From positions 1 through 64,000 of the forward strand of contig NZ_LR213771.1 in the NCBI RefSeq assembly GCF_900659865.1: a stretch of DNA of 64,000 nt. Reading direction: 5' to 3'. The translations under genes and the position numbers were made by a program. The stretch is from Hyella patelloides LEGE 07179. Its GTDB lineage: Bacteria; Cyanobacteriota; Cyanobacteriia; Cyanobacteriales; Xenococcaceae. Of this stretch, positions 55,528-64,000 are shown piece after piece (positions within the stretch are counted from its first letter, which is position 1; each line of letters begins with the position of its first letter). The notes under the pieces were generated by a model. The model did not search any database. It saw only the letters and a list, made by a program, of their open reading frames with translations, and was not told the origin of the DNA.

Positions 55528-56097
55528 TCAGCTTGATTTAGTCCGCCGTTTTGTAATTCGTCGCCAAAACCCTTTAACTACTTTTCGTTGGTCAAGGGTG
55601 TGCAAAATAATAAAAGCTAAGAAAGTATAAGCCAACCAGAAATGAAGATTTCTACCCAGTTCAACCAAAGCACTATTTTGAGGAAATAGATCGGGCAAAA
55701 TTATACCCAAAAAGCGTACGTTGTTGCTTTGAAAAGAGTTAGAGAAAAAGAAACCACTGACAGGAACAGCCCACATAAATGTATAAAGAGAGGTGTGAAG
55801 AGCAAATTTTTGCATCCATTCAGGGCTATACTTAGGCAGACGTTTTGTGTACTTTTTCCACCATACCTGTAACAGGGTTAAAATTCGCCAGGTTAATAAC
55901 GCCATTGTCAGTACTCCCACAGTTTTATGAAAGTCATAGAGAGAGTTGCGTCCCCAAAAATCTCTGGGTAAACGTGCCATGGAAGCTCCGCCAAAAAAAA
56001 GAATGATGTAACAGTAAAACATCCACCAGTGAATAGACATCAGATTTTTGAAAGCAGAATTTTTTCTCGGTTTGGTAGTTCTGGAAGCTTGAGTCAT
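55528..56097 (-). CDS. cytochrome b561-like membrane protein
   Basis: 189 residues, four membrane helices with haem-ligand histidines in SIHWWMFY, LYDFHKTVG, NLHFWLAY and IILHTLDQ. This is the bacterial cytochrome b561/Ni-hydrogenase b-type fold. The start MTQASRTTKPRKNS is basic, so the N-terminus is cytoplasmic. The electron donor is unknown. Confidence 0.87.
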   Translation of the reverse strand: MTQASRTTKPRKNSAFKNLMSIHWWMFYCYIILFFGGASMARLPRDFWGRNSLYDFHKTVGVLTMALLTWRILTLLQVWWKKYTKRLPKYSPEWMQKFALHTSLYTFMWAVPVSGFFFSNSFQSNNVRFLGIILPDLFPQNSALVELGRNLHFWLAYTFLAFIILHTLDQRKVVKGFWRRITKRRTKSS

Positions 56098-57076
56098 TGT
56101 TGTTCTCTCCTCAAGTTATCTTAGATTGATGCAACTTAAGTCTCAACTGTATGATTAACTTAACAATAAAACTTTTATGAAAGCTTTTTTAGAATTGTCG
56201 AATAGAAATTTGTCTTCCTAGGGGAAAAATTTGGCTGTGGAATGCGGATTAAAACTCGATCTCAAAAAATGTTAAAGATGTCGGCTGTTCTGTATTCTAA
56301 TTATCTTAAGTGCCTTAAGAATTTTTTCCAGGGAAATTTAAGAAGTTAAGAAAGAAAATGTGCGAATCGTTGCCATATATTATTCTCGTTAATGTTTTTC
56401 AAATAAAAAACTTAAGAAGCAAATTAAGCAAAGTATTTTGGTTCTACAGAATCTGTGATGTAAAACCAATAAAAAATCTCAAGAAAAATTAAGTATTAAA
56501 TAAAGGTGTAAATCTTAAAGTCGAAGGATTATTCTCTCTGGGGGATTGGCTGAGAGAGGCAAAAGACTATTGTCCTCAAAGCTTTGGTACAACTAGAAGG
56601 TGGTTGGGAGAAATTGTTACTGCGCCCTTCGGGCTCTCTGTAATAAGTAATGAGTAATAAGTAATAAGTAAAGCCCGAAGTTTGGTTAAAAGCCGAGGGC
56701 GCGTCATTTGAATTTAGTTCAAATGCTTGAGTCGCCCGTTCCTGCATTTATGCGCGAAAAATAAAAATATAATTCAATTATTGAATCCTCGCTCCTTTGG
56801 GCTGAGGTATTACTCATTACTCTAAACTTCACTACTCATTACTCGTGAAGAACGCGCGATTGCCGAACTATTCAAAGTACAGTAGAAGGAATTAATAACA
56901 AAATTAAGTTGATTAAAAGACGAGGCTATGGCTTCATAAATTTTGATAACTTTAGTCTTAGATATTTTTTAAACTTGGCTTTTTCCAGTTAGTTTTACAT
57001 CATAATTTCGGTATAACCGAACTTTCTTTGATAAGGCTTACAGCTAAATATGGCACAATTTTTTACCTATTTATGC
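56098..57076. other. long gap with repeats and a transposase remnant
   Basis: No intact gene in 979 bp. Contents: an inverted repeat CTTCGGGCT (56627-56635) with AGCCCGAAG (56672-56680) whose loop is a GTAATAA heptanucleotide tract; an 8-bp hairpin CATTTGAA/TTCAAATG (56705-56725); a second TTACTCA-type tract (56810-56843); and the 3' end of a transposase (separate entry). Confidence 0.65.
56858..56992 (+). pseudogene. 3' fragment of an ISL3-type transposase
   Basis: The frame reads TVEGINNKIKLIKRRGYGFI, then NFDNFSLRYFLNLAFS and stop. VEGINNKIK.IKR.GYGF is the C-terminal signature of ISL3/IS1165-group DDE transposases. Only the last 40 or so codons remain and the 5' part is lost. No terminal repeats found. 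Confidence 0.75.
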
Positions 57077-58180
57077 TCAAAAATTACTTACTATCCACGA
57101 ATTACTCCAAGGTGAGCCACCTACTTCTAAACCACCAAGATTGCTATTAGCTTTAACAATAACCTCTGTGTGGGATTTTAATTCTAAAGATAATTTCCCC
57201 TTAGTAGTATCGCGACAATTGAAAATTAAACCTTTAGCTGTGGGAGTTCTCACATAAGTTCCTGGTAAATTAGTAAGACCTGTTAAAGTAACGGAATAAT
57301 TATCATTACAAGCTCGCATTTTCCATTCTCCCCAAGGTTTAATATCCCAATTAATTTGGGAATTCCAGGGAGCAAATTCATAAAACTTTCCTTGATAGTG
57401 GATGCCAATTAATCCTACTGCTTCTGACCACCATAATATTTGTCTAATTCCTCCCCCTGCGGTAATAGCTAAATCTGTTTGATTTTCAAAACTATTACAG
57501 TTGATCCAAAACCATTTTTTAGGAAAAGAAGTTCCCCAGTTTTTCTCACTATAAGCAGGGACATCTACGAATTGATATTTTTTATTTTCCCATTCTATCC
57601 AACCTGTAGCTAAACCATGAGCCATTGTAATTTGCCAACCAGGGTCATATATAGGTAAATAAGATAGCCATCCTGCGGTCGCTTGCTGTGTTGAACTGGC
57701 ATTTCCCCAACCAGATAAAGGCTTTATTTCGTATTGCCAACGACAATAGTTTTTATTTATAGGATTGTAAATACAACCTTGATTTGATGTAGCAGTTACT
57801 TGATAACCTTCTTTGATATTATTAATAAATTTTTGGGGTGATAAAAGCTGTGGTTTAGTTGCTAGGTTGTACTTACTCCAATGTCCAAAACTAAAATTGT
57901 CTTTGCTAGCCCAAAATTGATTTACATTAGGAATGGTACGACATATATATTGTTCATCAATACCTAAAATCTGTACTGCACCGCCACTATTATGTTTCCC
58001 TCCTAGAGGATTTTCTATAGAATACATAAAAGCAAATGTTTGCTCTATTTCTGGTAAGGTAAGCCTTAAATACCAACCTTCAAAATAGTTTTTAGCTATG
58101 CCATCCCAGTGATAACCATTATGAGGAGTTTGTCGTAGTAGGGTGGGCAATGCCCACCCTAAATTATTTGTATTACACAT
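57077..58180 (-). CDS. tocopherol cyclase
   Basis: Closes the chromanol ring in vitamin E synthesis (VTE1; slr1737-type). From the ATG chosen, 367 residues: PHNGYHWDGIAKNYFEGWYL followed by RLTLP, FAFMYSIENPLGGKHNSGGA, AEKNWGTSFPKKWFWINCN-like segment and LEVGGSPWSNSW. An upstream ATG at 58243 is in frame but would overlap the previous gene by 55 bp and adds a hydrophobic stretch absent from the Synechocystis protein, so I start at 58180. A palindrome, AGGGTGGGCA/TGCCCACCCT (58140-58160), lies within the first codons. Confidence 0.88.
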   Translation of the reverse strand: MCNTNNLGWALPTLLRQTPHNGYHWDGIAKNYFEGWYLRLTLPEIEQTFAFMYSIENPLGGKHNSGGAVQILGIDEQYICRTIPNVNQFWASKDNFSFGHWSKYNLATKPQLLSPQKFINNIKEGYQVTATSNQGCIYNPINKNYCRWQYEIKPLSGWGNASSTQQATAGWLSYLPIYDPGWQITMAHGLATGWIEWENKKYQFVDVPAYSEKNWGTSFPKKWFWINCNSFENQTDLAITAGGGIRQILWWSEAVGLIGIHYQGKFYEFAPWNSQINWDIKPWGEWKMRACNDNYSVTLTGLTNLPGTYVRTPTAKGLIFNCRDTTKGKLSLELKSHTEVIVKANSNLGGLEVGGSPWSNSWIVSNF

Positions 58181-58188
58181 TAAAAATA

Positions 58189-59124
58189 TCAAACAAAACA
58201 AGCTAAAGGAAACAATATATACTCTAGAAAAAAGAGTTTCCAAATAAACTGATAAAAACTGGCGATCGCGTTTTTCTCTTCTAGATTCACATCTTCACTA
58301 CGCCACAATAATAAACTTAAAAGAACCAGATGATAAATCACAAAAAAGCTTGAATTAATACCATCCAAACCGATAATTCCTGCTGCAATCATTCCTAAAT
58401 AGCAAATTGCAATTACTCCACAGGTAATTTGAAAAACCCTTGTTTTGCCTAAAATTAAACTAAAGGTAGCAATGTTATACTTTTTGTCTCCTTCAAGATC
58501 GGGAACATCTTTAAAAATGGCGATCGCAATGGTAAATAAGAGAATAAAAAGCGTTAACAGCCAAACATCGGCGTTAATAACTTCTTGTCCTTGGAATCTC
58601 TGGCTATAGTGCAAAAATAAACCCAAATTAACTACAATTCCTCGCACTGTCAGAATGCAAAAAGCAGCGAAAAAAGGAAACTGTTTTAAACGTATCGGTG
58701 GTAGAGAATAAGCCGTACCAATAATTAAGCTAACTGCTACGGTAGCCAGTAACCAAGTACCCGAAAAAGCCGAAATGGCGATCGCAATTAGGCCCATTAC
58801 AGCGACAATTCCCCATCCTTGCTTAATCGTAAATGCACCAGAAGCAACAGGTAAATGAGGTTTATTAATACGATCTATCTCAACATCAGTTAATTGATTT
58901 AACCCCACAATATAAATATTGCCACATAAACAAGCAATCCATACCGCTAGCATTTGCTTTATATTAGATGGGGATATTGGGATGTTTGTAGTACCCAAAG
59001 CAATAAAGTACAATGCCAAAACACTCAAGCTTGTACCAATAATCGTGTGAGGACGAGAAAATTTCCAGAGAGATTTGATGAAGGATGAAGGATGAAGGAT
59101 GAGGGATGAGGAAGAAAAAGACAT
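58189..59124 (-). CDS. homogentisate phytyltransferase
   Basis: A membrane prenyltransferase that joins homogentisate and phytyl diphosphate, the committed step of tocopherol synthesis (VTE2; slr1736-type). 311 residues and about eight membrane helices. The two aspartate motifs are NQLTDVEIDRINKP and KDVPDLEGDKKYNI. FSRPHTIIGTSLSVL is the family start. The first 17 residues (MSFSSSSLILHPSSFIK) are encoded by a GATGAAG heptanucleotide tract. Immediately followed by tocopherol cyclase. Confidence 0.92.
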   Translation of the reverse strand: MSFSSSSLILHPSSFIKSLWKFSRPHTIIGTSLSVLALYFIALGTTNIPISPSNIKQMLAVWIACLCGNIYIVGLNQLTDVEIDRINKPHLPVASGAFTIKQGWGIVAVMGLIAIAISAFSGTWLLATVAVSLIIGTAYSLPPIRLKQFPFFAAFCILTVRGIVVNLGLFLHYSQRFQGQEVINADVWLLTLFILLFTIAIAIFKDVPDLEGDKKYNIATFSLILGKTRVFQITCGVIAICYLGMIAAGIIGLDGINSSFFVIYHLVLLSLLLWRSEDVNLEEKNAIASFYQFIWKLFFLEYILFPLACFV

Positions 59125-59274
59125 AGGAGACTAGAAAATTGGTCTTTTTTCAAGGTAGAACATAATTCTCCTCGATTTCTAAAAATTGTTTATTTTCTTA
59201 AGAGATAGAGCTTGAGGAGATGAGGGATGGGGAATGAGGAGGAAGGAAGACAAATAAAAAAGGTCAAAATAAAT

Positions 59275-59302
59275 GAGCAACGAGCAACGAGCAACGAGCA
59301 AC
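59275..59302 (+). repeat. heptanucleotide tract GAGCAAC
   Basis: Four tandem copies of GAGCAAC before the dus gene, preceded by a degenerate GGAATGA-type tract (about 59218-59250). It lies between divergent genes. A 17-base string AACCATATTATCCCGCT follows at 59311-59327 and also occurs at 15848-15864. Confidence 0.75.
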
Positions 59303-59343
59303 TAACGACTAACCATATTATCCCGCTTGACGGGACTAACAAA

Positions 59344-60324
59344 ATGTCCAAATTCGCTACACCATTAAAAATCGGCTCGGTAACAGTAGCTAGTAGAGTA
59401 TTGCAGTCTCCCCTTTCAGGAGTGACAGATTTGGTATTTCGTCGGTTAGTCAGGAAGTATGCACCCAATTCTATGATGTATACCGAGATGGTAAGTGCTA
59501 AAGAAGTCCATCATCTAAGAGAGTTACCTCAAGTAATGGCGATCGCAAAAGACGAACAACCTATCAGTATTCAACTGTTTGATTGTCGTCCTGATTTTAT
59601 GGCGGAAGCAGCGATTAAAGCTGTCGCAGAAGGAGCAAAAACCATTGATATCAATATGGGTTGTCCTGTGAATAAGATTACTAAAAAAGGTGGTGGCTCA
59701 TCTTTATTGCGTCAACCAGAAGTAGCTGAAGCCATTGTCAAAACTGTAGTAGATGCGGTGGATGTCCCTGTAACTGTAAAAACTCGTCTTGGCTGGAACG
59801 ATCGGGAAATCAATATTATCGATTTCGCTACCAGAATGGAAAAGGCTGGCGCAGCTATGTTAACCCTTCACGGACGCACTCGCTCCCAAGGATATAATGG
59901 CATGGCAAACTGGGAATGGATTGCTAAAGTGAAACAAGTTTTGTCTATTCCGATAATAGCTAATGGGGATATTTTTTCAGTGGATGCAGCTATTAAGTGC
60001 TTAGAAATCACTGGTGCAGATGGGGTAATGTGTTCTCGCGGAACATTGGGTTATCCCTTTTTAGTGGGAGAAATCGATCGCTATTTGCAAACAGGAGAAA
60101 GGTTAGCACCCACCACCACTGTTGAAAGGTTGGAATGCGCTCAAGAACATCTGATCGGCTTATGGGAGTATAAAGGCGAAAAGGGCATTTTTCAAGCTCG
60201 CAAACACATGGCATGGTATTGCAAGGGTTTCCCTGGTGCAGCCGAATTAAGAGATCGGCTATCTCGTATTGAAAGTGTTGAACAGGGTTGGCAGTTACTC
60301 GATATGGCGATCGCTAAAAACTAG
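59344..60324 (+). CDS. dus: tRNA-dihydrouridine synthase (DusB/NifR3 group)
   Basis: An FMN enzyme reducing uridines in tRNA D-loops. 326 residues from the chosen ATG: LQSPLSGVTDLVFRRLVRKY, MYTEMVSAKEV, the catalytic cysteine in INMGCPVNKITKKGGGSSLL, and VKTRLGWNDREIN, ADGVMCSRGTLG. An earlier in-frame ATG (59227) would add 39 residues translated from repeat tracts and is unlikely. Confidence 0.92.
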   Translation: MSKFATPLKIGSVTVASRVLQSPLSGVTDLVFRRLVRKYAPNSMMYTEMVSAKEVHHLRELPQVMAIAKDEQPISIQLFDCRPDFMAEAAIKAVAEGAKTIDINMGCPVNKITKKGGGSSLLRQPEVAEAIVKTVVDAVDVPVTVKTRLGWNDREINIIDFATRMEKAGAAMLTLHGRTRSQGYNGMANWEWIAKVKQVLSIPIIANGDIFSVDAAIKCLEITGADGVMCSRGTLGYPFLVGEIDRYLQTGERLAPTTTVERLECAQEHLIGLWEYKGEKGIFQARKHMAWYCKGFPGAAELRDRLSRIESVEQGWQLLDMAIAKN

Positions 60325-60520
60325 AGCGAATCAACCCGCGTTTTTTGCTAAAGCTGACTGTGCAATTCTGCCATAACCTATCGATCCATTGGTCACTAAT
60401 TTATGGTAAAATGAAGGGGTAAAATACCATTATAAAGGCATTTTTCGGCTGACACAAGAGTATAGCCGTATTATTCCTAGATAATGGGTTTTTTTGCTTG
60501 TTTTTGGAGTTTTTTCCCTT

Positions 60521-63097
60521 ATGACATCTTCCCAGGAAAGGATCATTCCTACCGATCTGAGTAACGAAATGTCTCGCTCCTACCTCGAATATGCAATGAG
60601 CGTAATTGTAGGAAGAGCTTTACCAGATGCTAGGGATGGTCTTAAACCAGTCCATCGTCGTATTCTCTATGCTATGTATGAATTGGGGCTGACCCCAGAG
60701 CGTCCTTTTAGAAAATGCGCCCGTGTAGTTGGGGAGGTATTGGGTAAATATCATCCTCACGGCGATACGGCAGTTTACGATGCTTTGGTAAGGATGGCGC
60801 AAGATTTTTCGATGCGTAATCCTCTAATCAACGGACATGGTAATTTTGGCTCGATTGACAACGATCCACCCGCAGCAATGCGTTATACCGAGTGTCGTCT
60901 GCAAGCGTTAGCGACTAATGCCTTATTACGAGATATTGAAGCAGAAACCGTTGATTTTGCTGATAACTTTGATGGTTCGCAAGAAGAACCCATTGTTTTA
61001 CCTGCAAGAGTACCTCAGTTGTTGCTTAATGGCTCTTCTGGTATTGCGGTGGGAATGGCGACGAATATTCCACCTCACAACTTAGGAGAATTAATTGATG
61101 GAGCGATCGCTTTAATTGAGAATCCTGAAATTAGCGATCTCGAATTGATGAAGTATATTCCTGGTCCTGATTTTCCCACAGGAGGACAAATTTTAGGTCG
61201 TTCGGGAATTAGAGAAGCTTACACTACTGGGCGAGGTTCAATTACCATGCGGGGGGTAGCGGATATTGAAACGATCCGATTCAGAGGAAGACCAGAAAAA
61301 GAAGCAATCGTCGTAACTCAGCTTCCCTATCAAACGAATAAAGCTGCTCTGATTGAAAAAATAGCCGATCTGGTTAATGATAAGCGCATTGAAGGGATTT
61401 CTGATATTCGAGATGAAAGCGATCGCTCAGGAATGCGAATTGTCATCGAAATGAAGCGGGATGCTTATCCTAGAGTAGTACTCAATAATCTTTATAAGCA
61501 AACGCCCATTCAATCTAACTTTGGGGCGAATATGCTGGCATTAGTTGGCAAAGAACCCCAACTGTTAAATATCAAGCGATTTTTGCAAGTATTTCGTGAT
61601 TTTCGGATAGAAACTATCACCCGACGTACTCAATATCAGCTAAGAAAAGCCGAAGAAAAAGATCACTTATTGCAAGGTTTGTTGATTGCTTTAGGTAGAA
61701 TTGACGAAGTGATTAATTTAATTCGTCACGCAGCCGACACAGCCACAGCAAAAACTGAGTTAATGGAAAGCTTGGGATTATCCGCATTACAAGCGGATGC
61801 GATCTTGCAAATGCAGCTACGTCGTTTAACTGCTTTAGAAGCTGAGAAAATTGAAGCAGAACACCAAGACTTACAGCGACAAATTATTGATTTACGAGAT
61901 ATTTTGGCAAATAGAGAACGAATTAACGCCATTATTGTTGAAGAAATCACGGATATCAAAGAGCTTCACGCTACTCCTCGTCGTACAGAAATTATTCAAG
62001 GGGAAGGGGAATTACTTGATATAGATTTGATTGCTAACGAGCAAGTAGTAATCCTTTTAACAGAGCAAGGATACATCAAAAGAATGCCCGTAAGTACCTT
62101 TGAAGCTCAAAGCCGTGCTACTAGAGGGAAAGCAGCAGCCAAAATTAAAGAAGATGATGGTATCGAACACTTTATAACCTGTTGCGATCATGATACCGTA
62201 TTGTTCTTCAGCGATCGCGGTGTGGTTTATTCCATTCCTGCTTATCAATTACCAGCAGCATCTCGTACCGCTAGGGGAACGCCTTTATTACAGATGTTAC
62301 CCATCTCCCAAGAAGAAAAAATCACTTCTGTACTAGCGGTAGTGGAATTTACCGAAGATGATTACTTAATAATGCTGACTCAAAACGGTAATGTCAAAAA
62401 AACTGCCCTTTCAGCATTTAGTAACATTCGTTCTAATGGTTTGATTGCCATTTCTCTCGAAGAAGGCGATCAGCTACGATGGGTACGTTTAGCGAAAGTA
62501 GAGGATAGCATCTTAATTGGTTCTCGTAACGGGATGGCAATTCACTTTAAAGCCGATCATAAACAATTGCGTCCCCTAGGGCGATCGACCAAAGGAGTGA
62601 AATCGATGAAACTCAAAGGAGACGATGAGTTAATCAGTATGGATATCTTGCCCTCTCAGGTAGTAGCAATCATTGATTCTGTAACAGAAAACGATGAAGA
62701 TGATGAGAGTGAAGAAGTAATTACAGAAGAAGCTAATCTCACACCCTGGTTACTCACAATCACTAATAATGGTTATGGTAAAAGAGTTCCTGTAAGTAAG
62801 TTCCGCTTACAAAACCGTGCAGGGATGGGAGTTAGAGCCATCAAATTCAAATCTCAAGAAGATCGCCTAGCAGCTATTCATGTAGTCAATCCCGAAGAAG
62901 AATTAATGATTGTCACCAATCGAGGTATCATCATTCGCCAAGCGGTAGAGGCTATTTCCATGCAATCTCGCTCTGCTACAGGAGTCAGAGTACAAAAACT
63001 AGACAAAGAAGATGCGATTGCTGCTGTCGCTCTAGTACCTCTATCAGCCGAAGAAGAAGAAGTCGGCGATGAAGAAGGATGTAATGAAGAAGAATAA
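60521..63097 (+). CDS. gyrA: DNA gyrase subunit A
   Basis: Cleavage-religation subunit of gyrase. 858 residues from the chosen ATG. The catalytic tyrosine is Tyr122 in RYTECRL. The quinolone-resistance region [14 protein letters not shown] has Thr at position 83 (Ser in E. coli) and Asp87. The C-terminal beta-pinwheel has repeats such as [20 protein letters not shown]; its GyrA box is atypical (QSRATRG). Tail is acidic ([15 protein letters not shown]). An in-frame TTG 27 bases upstream was rejected. Confidence 0.95.
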   Translation: MTSSQERIIPTDLSNEMSRSYLEYAMSVIVGRALPDARDGLKPVHRRILYAMYELGLTPERPFRKCARVVGEVLGKYHPHGDTAVYDALVRMAQDFSMRNPLINGHGNFGSIDNDPPAAMRYTECRLQALATNALLRDIEAETVDFADNFDGSQEEPIVLPARVPQLLLNGSSGIAVGMATNIPPHNLGELIDGAIALIENPEISDLELMKYIPGPDFPTGGQILGRSGIREAYTTGRGSITMRGVADIETIRFRGRPEKEAIVVTQLPYQTNKAALIEKIADLVNDKRIEGISDIRDESDRSGMRIVIEMKRDAYPRVVLNNLYKQTPIQSNFGANMLALVGKEPQLLNIKRFLQVFRDFRIETITRRTQYQLRKAEEKDHLLQGLLIALGRIDEVINLIRHAADTATAKTELMESLGLSALQADAILQMQLRRLTALEAEKIEAEHQDLQRQIIDLRDILANRERINAIIVEEITDIKELHATPRRTEIIQGEGELLDIDLIANEQVVILLTEQGYIKRMPVSTFEAQSRATRGKAAAKIKEDDGIEHFITCCDHDTVLFFSDRGVVYSIPAYQLPAASRTARGTPLLQMLPISQEEKITSVLAVVEFTEDDYLIMLTQNGNVKKTALSAFSNIRSNGLIAISLEEGDQLRWVRLAKVEDSILIGSRNGMAIHFKADHKQLRPLGRSTKGVKSMKLKGDDELISMDILPSQVVAIIDSVTENDEDDESEEVITEEANLTPWLLTITNNGYGKRVPVSKFRLQNRAGMGVRAIKFKSQEDRLAAIHVVNPEEELMIVTNRGIIIRQAVEAISMQSRSATGVRVQKLDKEDAIAAVALVPLSAEEEEVGDEEGCNEEE

Positions 63098-63112
63098 ATT
63101 TTGAGGGATAAA

Positions 63113-63138
63113 TGATGAGGAATGAGGGATGAGGAATA
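63113..63138 (+). repeat. heptanucleotide tract after gyrA
   Basis: Units of the GGAATGA/GGGATGA type just after the gyrA stop; these are the reverse complement of the TCATTCC units at 3345-3453. Confidence 0.7.
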
Positions 63139-63173
63139 AACTTGTCACTCTTCCCTTTTTTTGTTTCTTGATT

Positions 63174-63359
63174 TAAGATTTTTGGTTCTGGAGAGATAAT
63201 AAAATAACTTTTTATCAGTTAGAAGATAAAGGTTATCAAGAAATTTCAGTTAGTTTTAATTTGTCTAATTTATCGTCTGAAATACTGGCAAAATTTACCA
63301 ATCGTAGCTTTAGTGAAAGTCCTTTGATTATTAAGCAAGATTTTATTAAACAGTTATGA
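63174..63359 (+). pseudogene. C-terminal remnant of a Uma2-like gene
   Basis: An open frame without a start codon reads DFWFWRDNKITFYQLEDKGY, then QEISVSFNLSNLSSEILAKF, and ends at TGA 63357-63359. It resembles the end of Uma2 (DUF820) proteins, which have similar W-x-W and tyrosine/glutamate segments. The N-terminal two thirds are missing. Its stop overlaps the next start (ATGA), so the two were once coupled. Confidence 0.5.
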
Positions 63360-63727
63360 AATACAGTGCTGACGACATTATTTTTCATAAAAATCCTGAA
63401 ATCAAAGAAATGCCAGATGGTAGCTGTCAAGAAATTTGGGATGTTATCTTTAAAAAATCCATTTCTGAAAATAGTGATTTACAAAGCATTGCCGAGTTAT
63501 CATCTCGCGAAGACTTTAAAATAAAAATTGAGCTAAAAGAAGGAAAATATCTTACTGTTACTACAAACTGGATTCGCAATCCTAATCCTTATTGTCATCA
63601 ATATAGCGCAATTTATACAGATAAAATGTTCGAGAATATTGAGAAAAAACTAAGTGCTATTGATACTATTCAAGGTCAAAAAATGGAAGATAGATTTACT
63701 CTGTATAAAAGAAATAAAAAATCTTAG
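63356..63727 (+). CDS. hypothetical protein, 123 residues
   Basis: Reads MKYSADDIIFHKNPEIKEMP, EIWDVIFKKSISENSDLQSI and ends DRFTLYKRNKKS. A soluble alpha/beta protein that I do not recognise. Start ATG overlaps the stop of the Uma2 remnant upstream, so its native translation may have depended on that gene. Confidence 0.55.
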   Translation: MKYSADDIIFHKNPEIKEMPDGSCQEIWDVIFKKSISENSDLQSIAELSSREDFKIKIELKEGKYLTVTTNWIRNPNPYCHQYSAIYTDKMFENIEKKLSAIDTIQGQKMEDRFTLYKRNKKS

Positions 63728-63806
63728 CTTTTTTAGCAGAATTATGTATTCTAACTATTGTAATACTTACTTTTTAAACAACCTCTAAAATAACTCAAAA
63801 TTTCTC

Positions 63807-63837
63807 TTGACTTTCCCCTTACGACAAACTGTTAACT
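63807..63837 (+). promoter_or_regulatory. MerR-type promoter with 19-base spacer
   Basis: TTGACT (63807-63812), a 19-base spacer and TTAACT (63832-63837) lie 30 bases upstream of the merR-like ATG. Overlong spacers are typical of MerR-controlled promoters, so the regulator may control itself. Confidence 0.4.
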
Positions 63838-63867
63838 AAAAGTGTTCCTACATTTTAGGAGTCACTA

Positions 63868-64000
63868 ATGCTAAGAATAGGTGACTTTGCTCAATTAACC
63901 CGTATTTCCACCAAGACATTGCGTCATTACGATCGCCTGGGGTTATTAAAACCAAACAAAGTAGATAACTTTACTGGTTATCGCTACTATTCTGCTACTC
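63868..64000 (+). CDS. MerR family transcriptional regulator, 3' end outside the window
   Basis: 44 codons visible: MLRIGDFAQLTRISTKTLRH, YDRLGLLKPN and FTGYRYYSAT. This is the winged helix-turn-helix of MerR regulators (RIGDFAQLT, TLRHYDRLGLL.P, GYRYYS). Ribosome site TAGGAG lies 7 bases before ATG. The effector domain is not visible, so the signal is unknown. Confidence 0.93.
   Translation, partial: MLRIGDFAQLTRISTKTLRHYDRLGLLKPNKVDNFTGYRYYSAT

Noticed and set aside
56529-56747. A 72-codon minus-strand open frame
   Set aside because: It translates a hairpin whose loop is a heptanucleotide tract.

Overview
This is cyanobacterial chromosomal DNA. The octamer GCGATCGC (HIP1) recurs in genes and gaps throughout, and the window holds a complete beta-carboxysome and form IB Rubisco locus, NDH-1 CO2-uptake genes, tocopherol synthesis genes and many small families confined to cyanobacteria. 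Low GC, many heptanucleotide repeat tracts and an uninterrupted ccmK2-K1-L-M-N / rbcL-X-S order suggest a unicellular or baeocyte-forming lineage (Pleurocapsales/Stanieria-like). That placement is inference only.

Left third (about 0.3-26 kb): a DUF58 gene, then a CO2-concentrating block. On the minus strand lie ndhF4, ndhD4 and cupB (constitutive CO2 hydration by NDH-1). Divergent from them run ccmK2, ccmK1, ccmL, ccmM and ccmN (shell and core of the carboxysome), then rbcL, rbcX and rbcS with a strong terminator. A few kb further on is the carboxysomal beta-carbonic anhydrase ccaA. One 19-kb stretch therefore encodes CO2 capture, conversion, shell, scaffold, encapsulation adaptor, Rubisco and its chaperone. 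After it come housekeeping and small conserved genes: cysC, a VOC protein, DUF3386, a ferric-reductase-like protein, hemL, a ResB-like protein, a saccharopine/alanine dehydrogenase-like gene and an LCCL protein.

Middle third (about 27-45 kb): a CRISPR and defence island. A Cas6 with a C-terminal helix-turn-helix extension is followed by three short CRISPR arrays with three related repeat types. Between the arrays sit two paralogous antirepressor-like proteins whose C-terminal domain matches the Cas6 extension. The paralogs and their 5' regions, including a CRISPR repeat and a hairpin leader with a compensatory base change, form a segmental duplication. Then come a membrane-anchored protein, small paired modules (DUF4160/DUF2442, DUF433/DUF5615), a DUF6602 nuclease-like protein and a type III-A effector operon: cas10/csm1, an inserted Uma2 gene, csm2, csm3, csm4, a frameshifted csm5 and a second, plain cas6. 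There are no cas1/cas2 genes. The array-linked Cas6/HTH/antirepressor module is the best candidate here for an undescribed system.

Right third (about 45-64 kb): glmS, Uma2 and DUF2227 genes, miaB, a cobalamin riboswitch controlling a His-rich CbiX chelatase, a small holin-like membrane protein, rplI, an orphan betaine-type binding protein, RidA, a cytochrome b561-like protein, the tocopherol pair (homogentisate phytyltransferase and tocopherol cyclase), a dus gene, gyrA, decayed Uma2 DNA and the start of a MerR regulator cut by the window edge.
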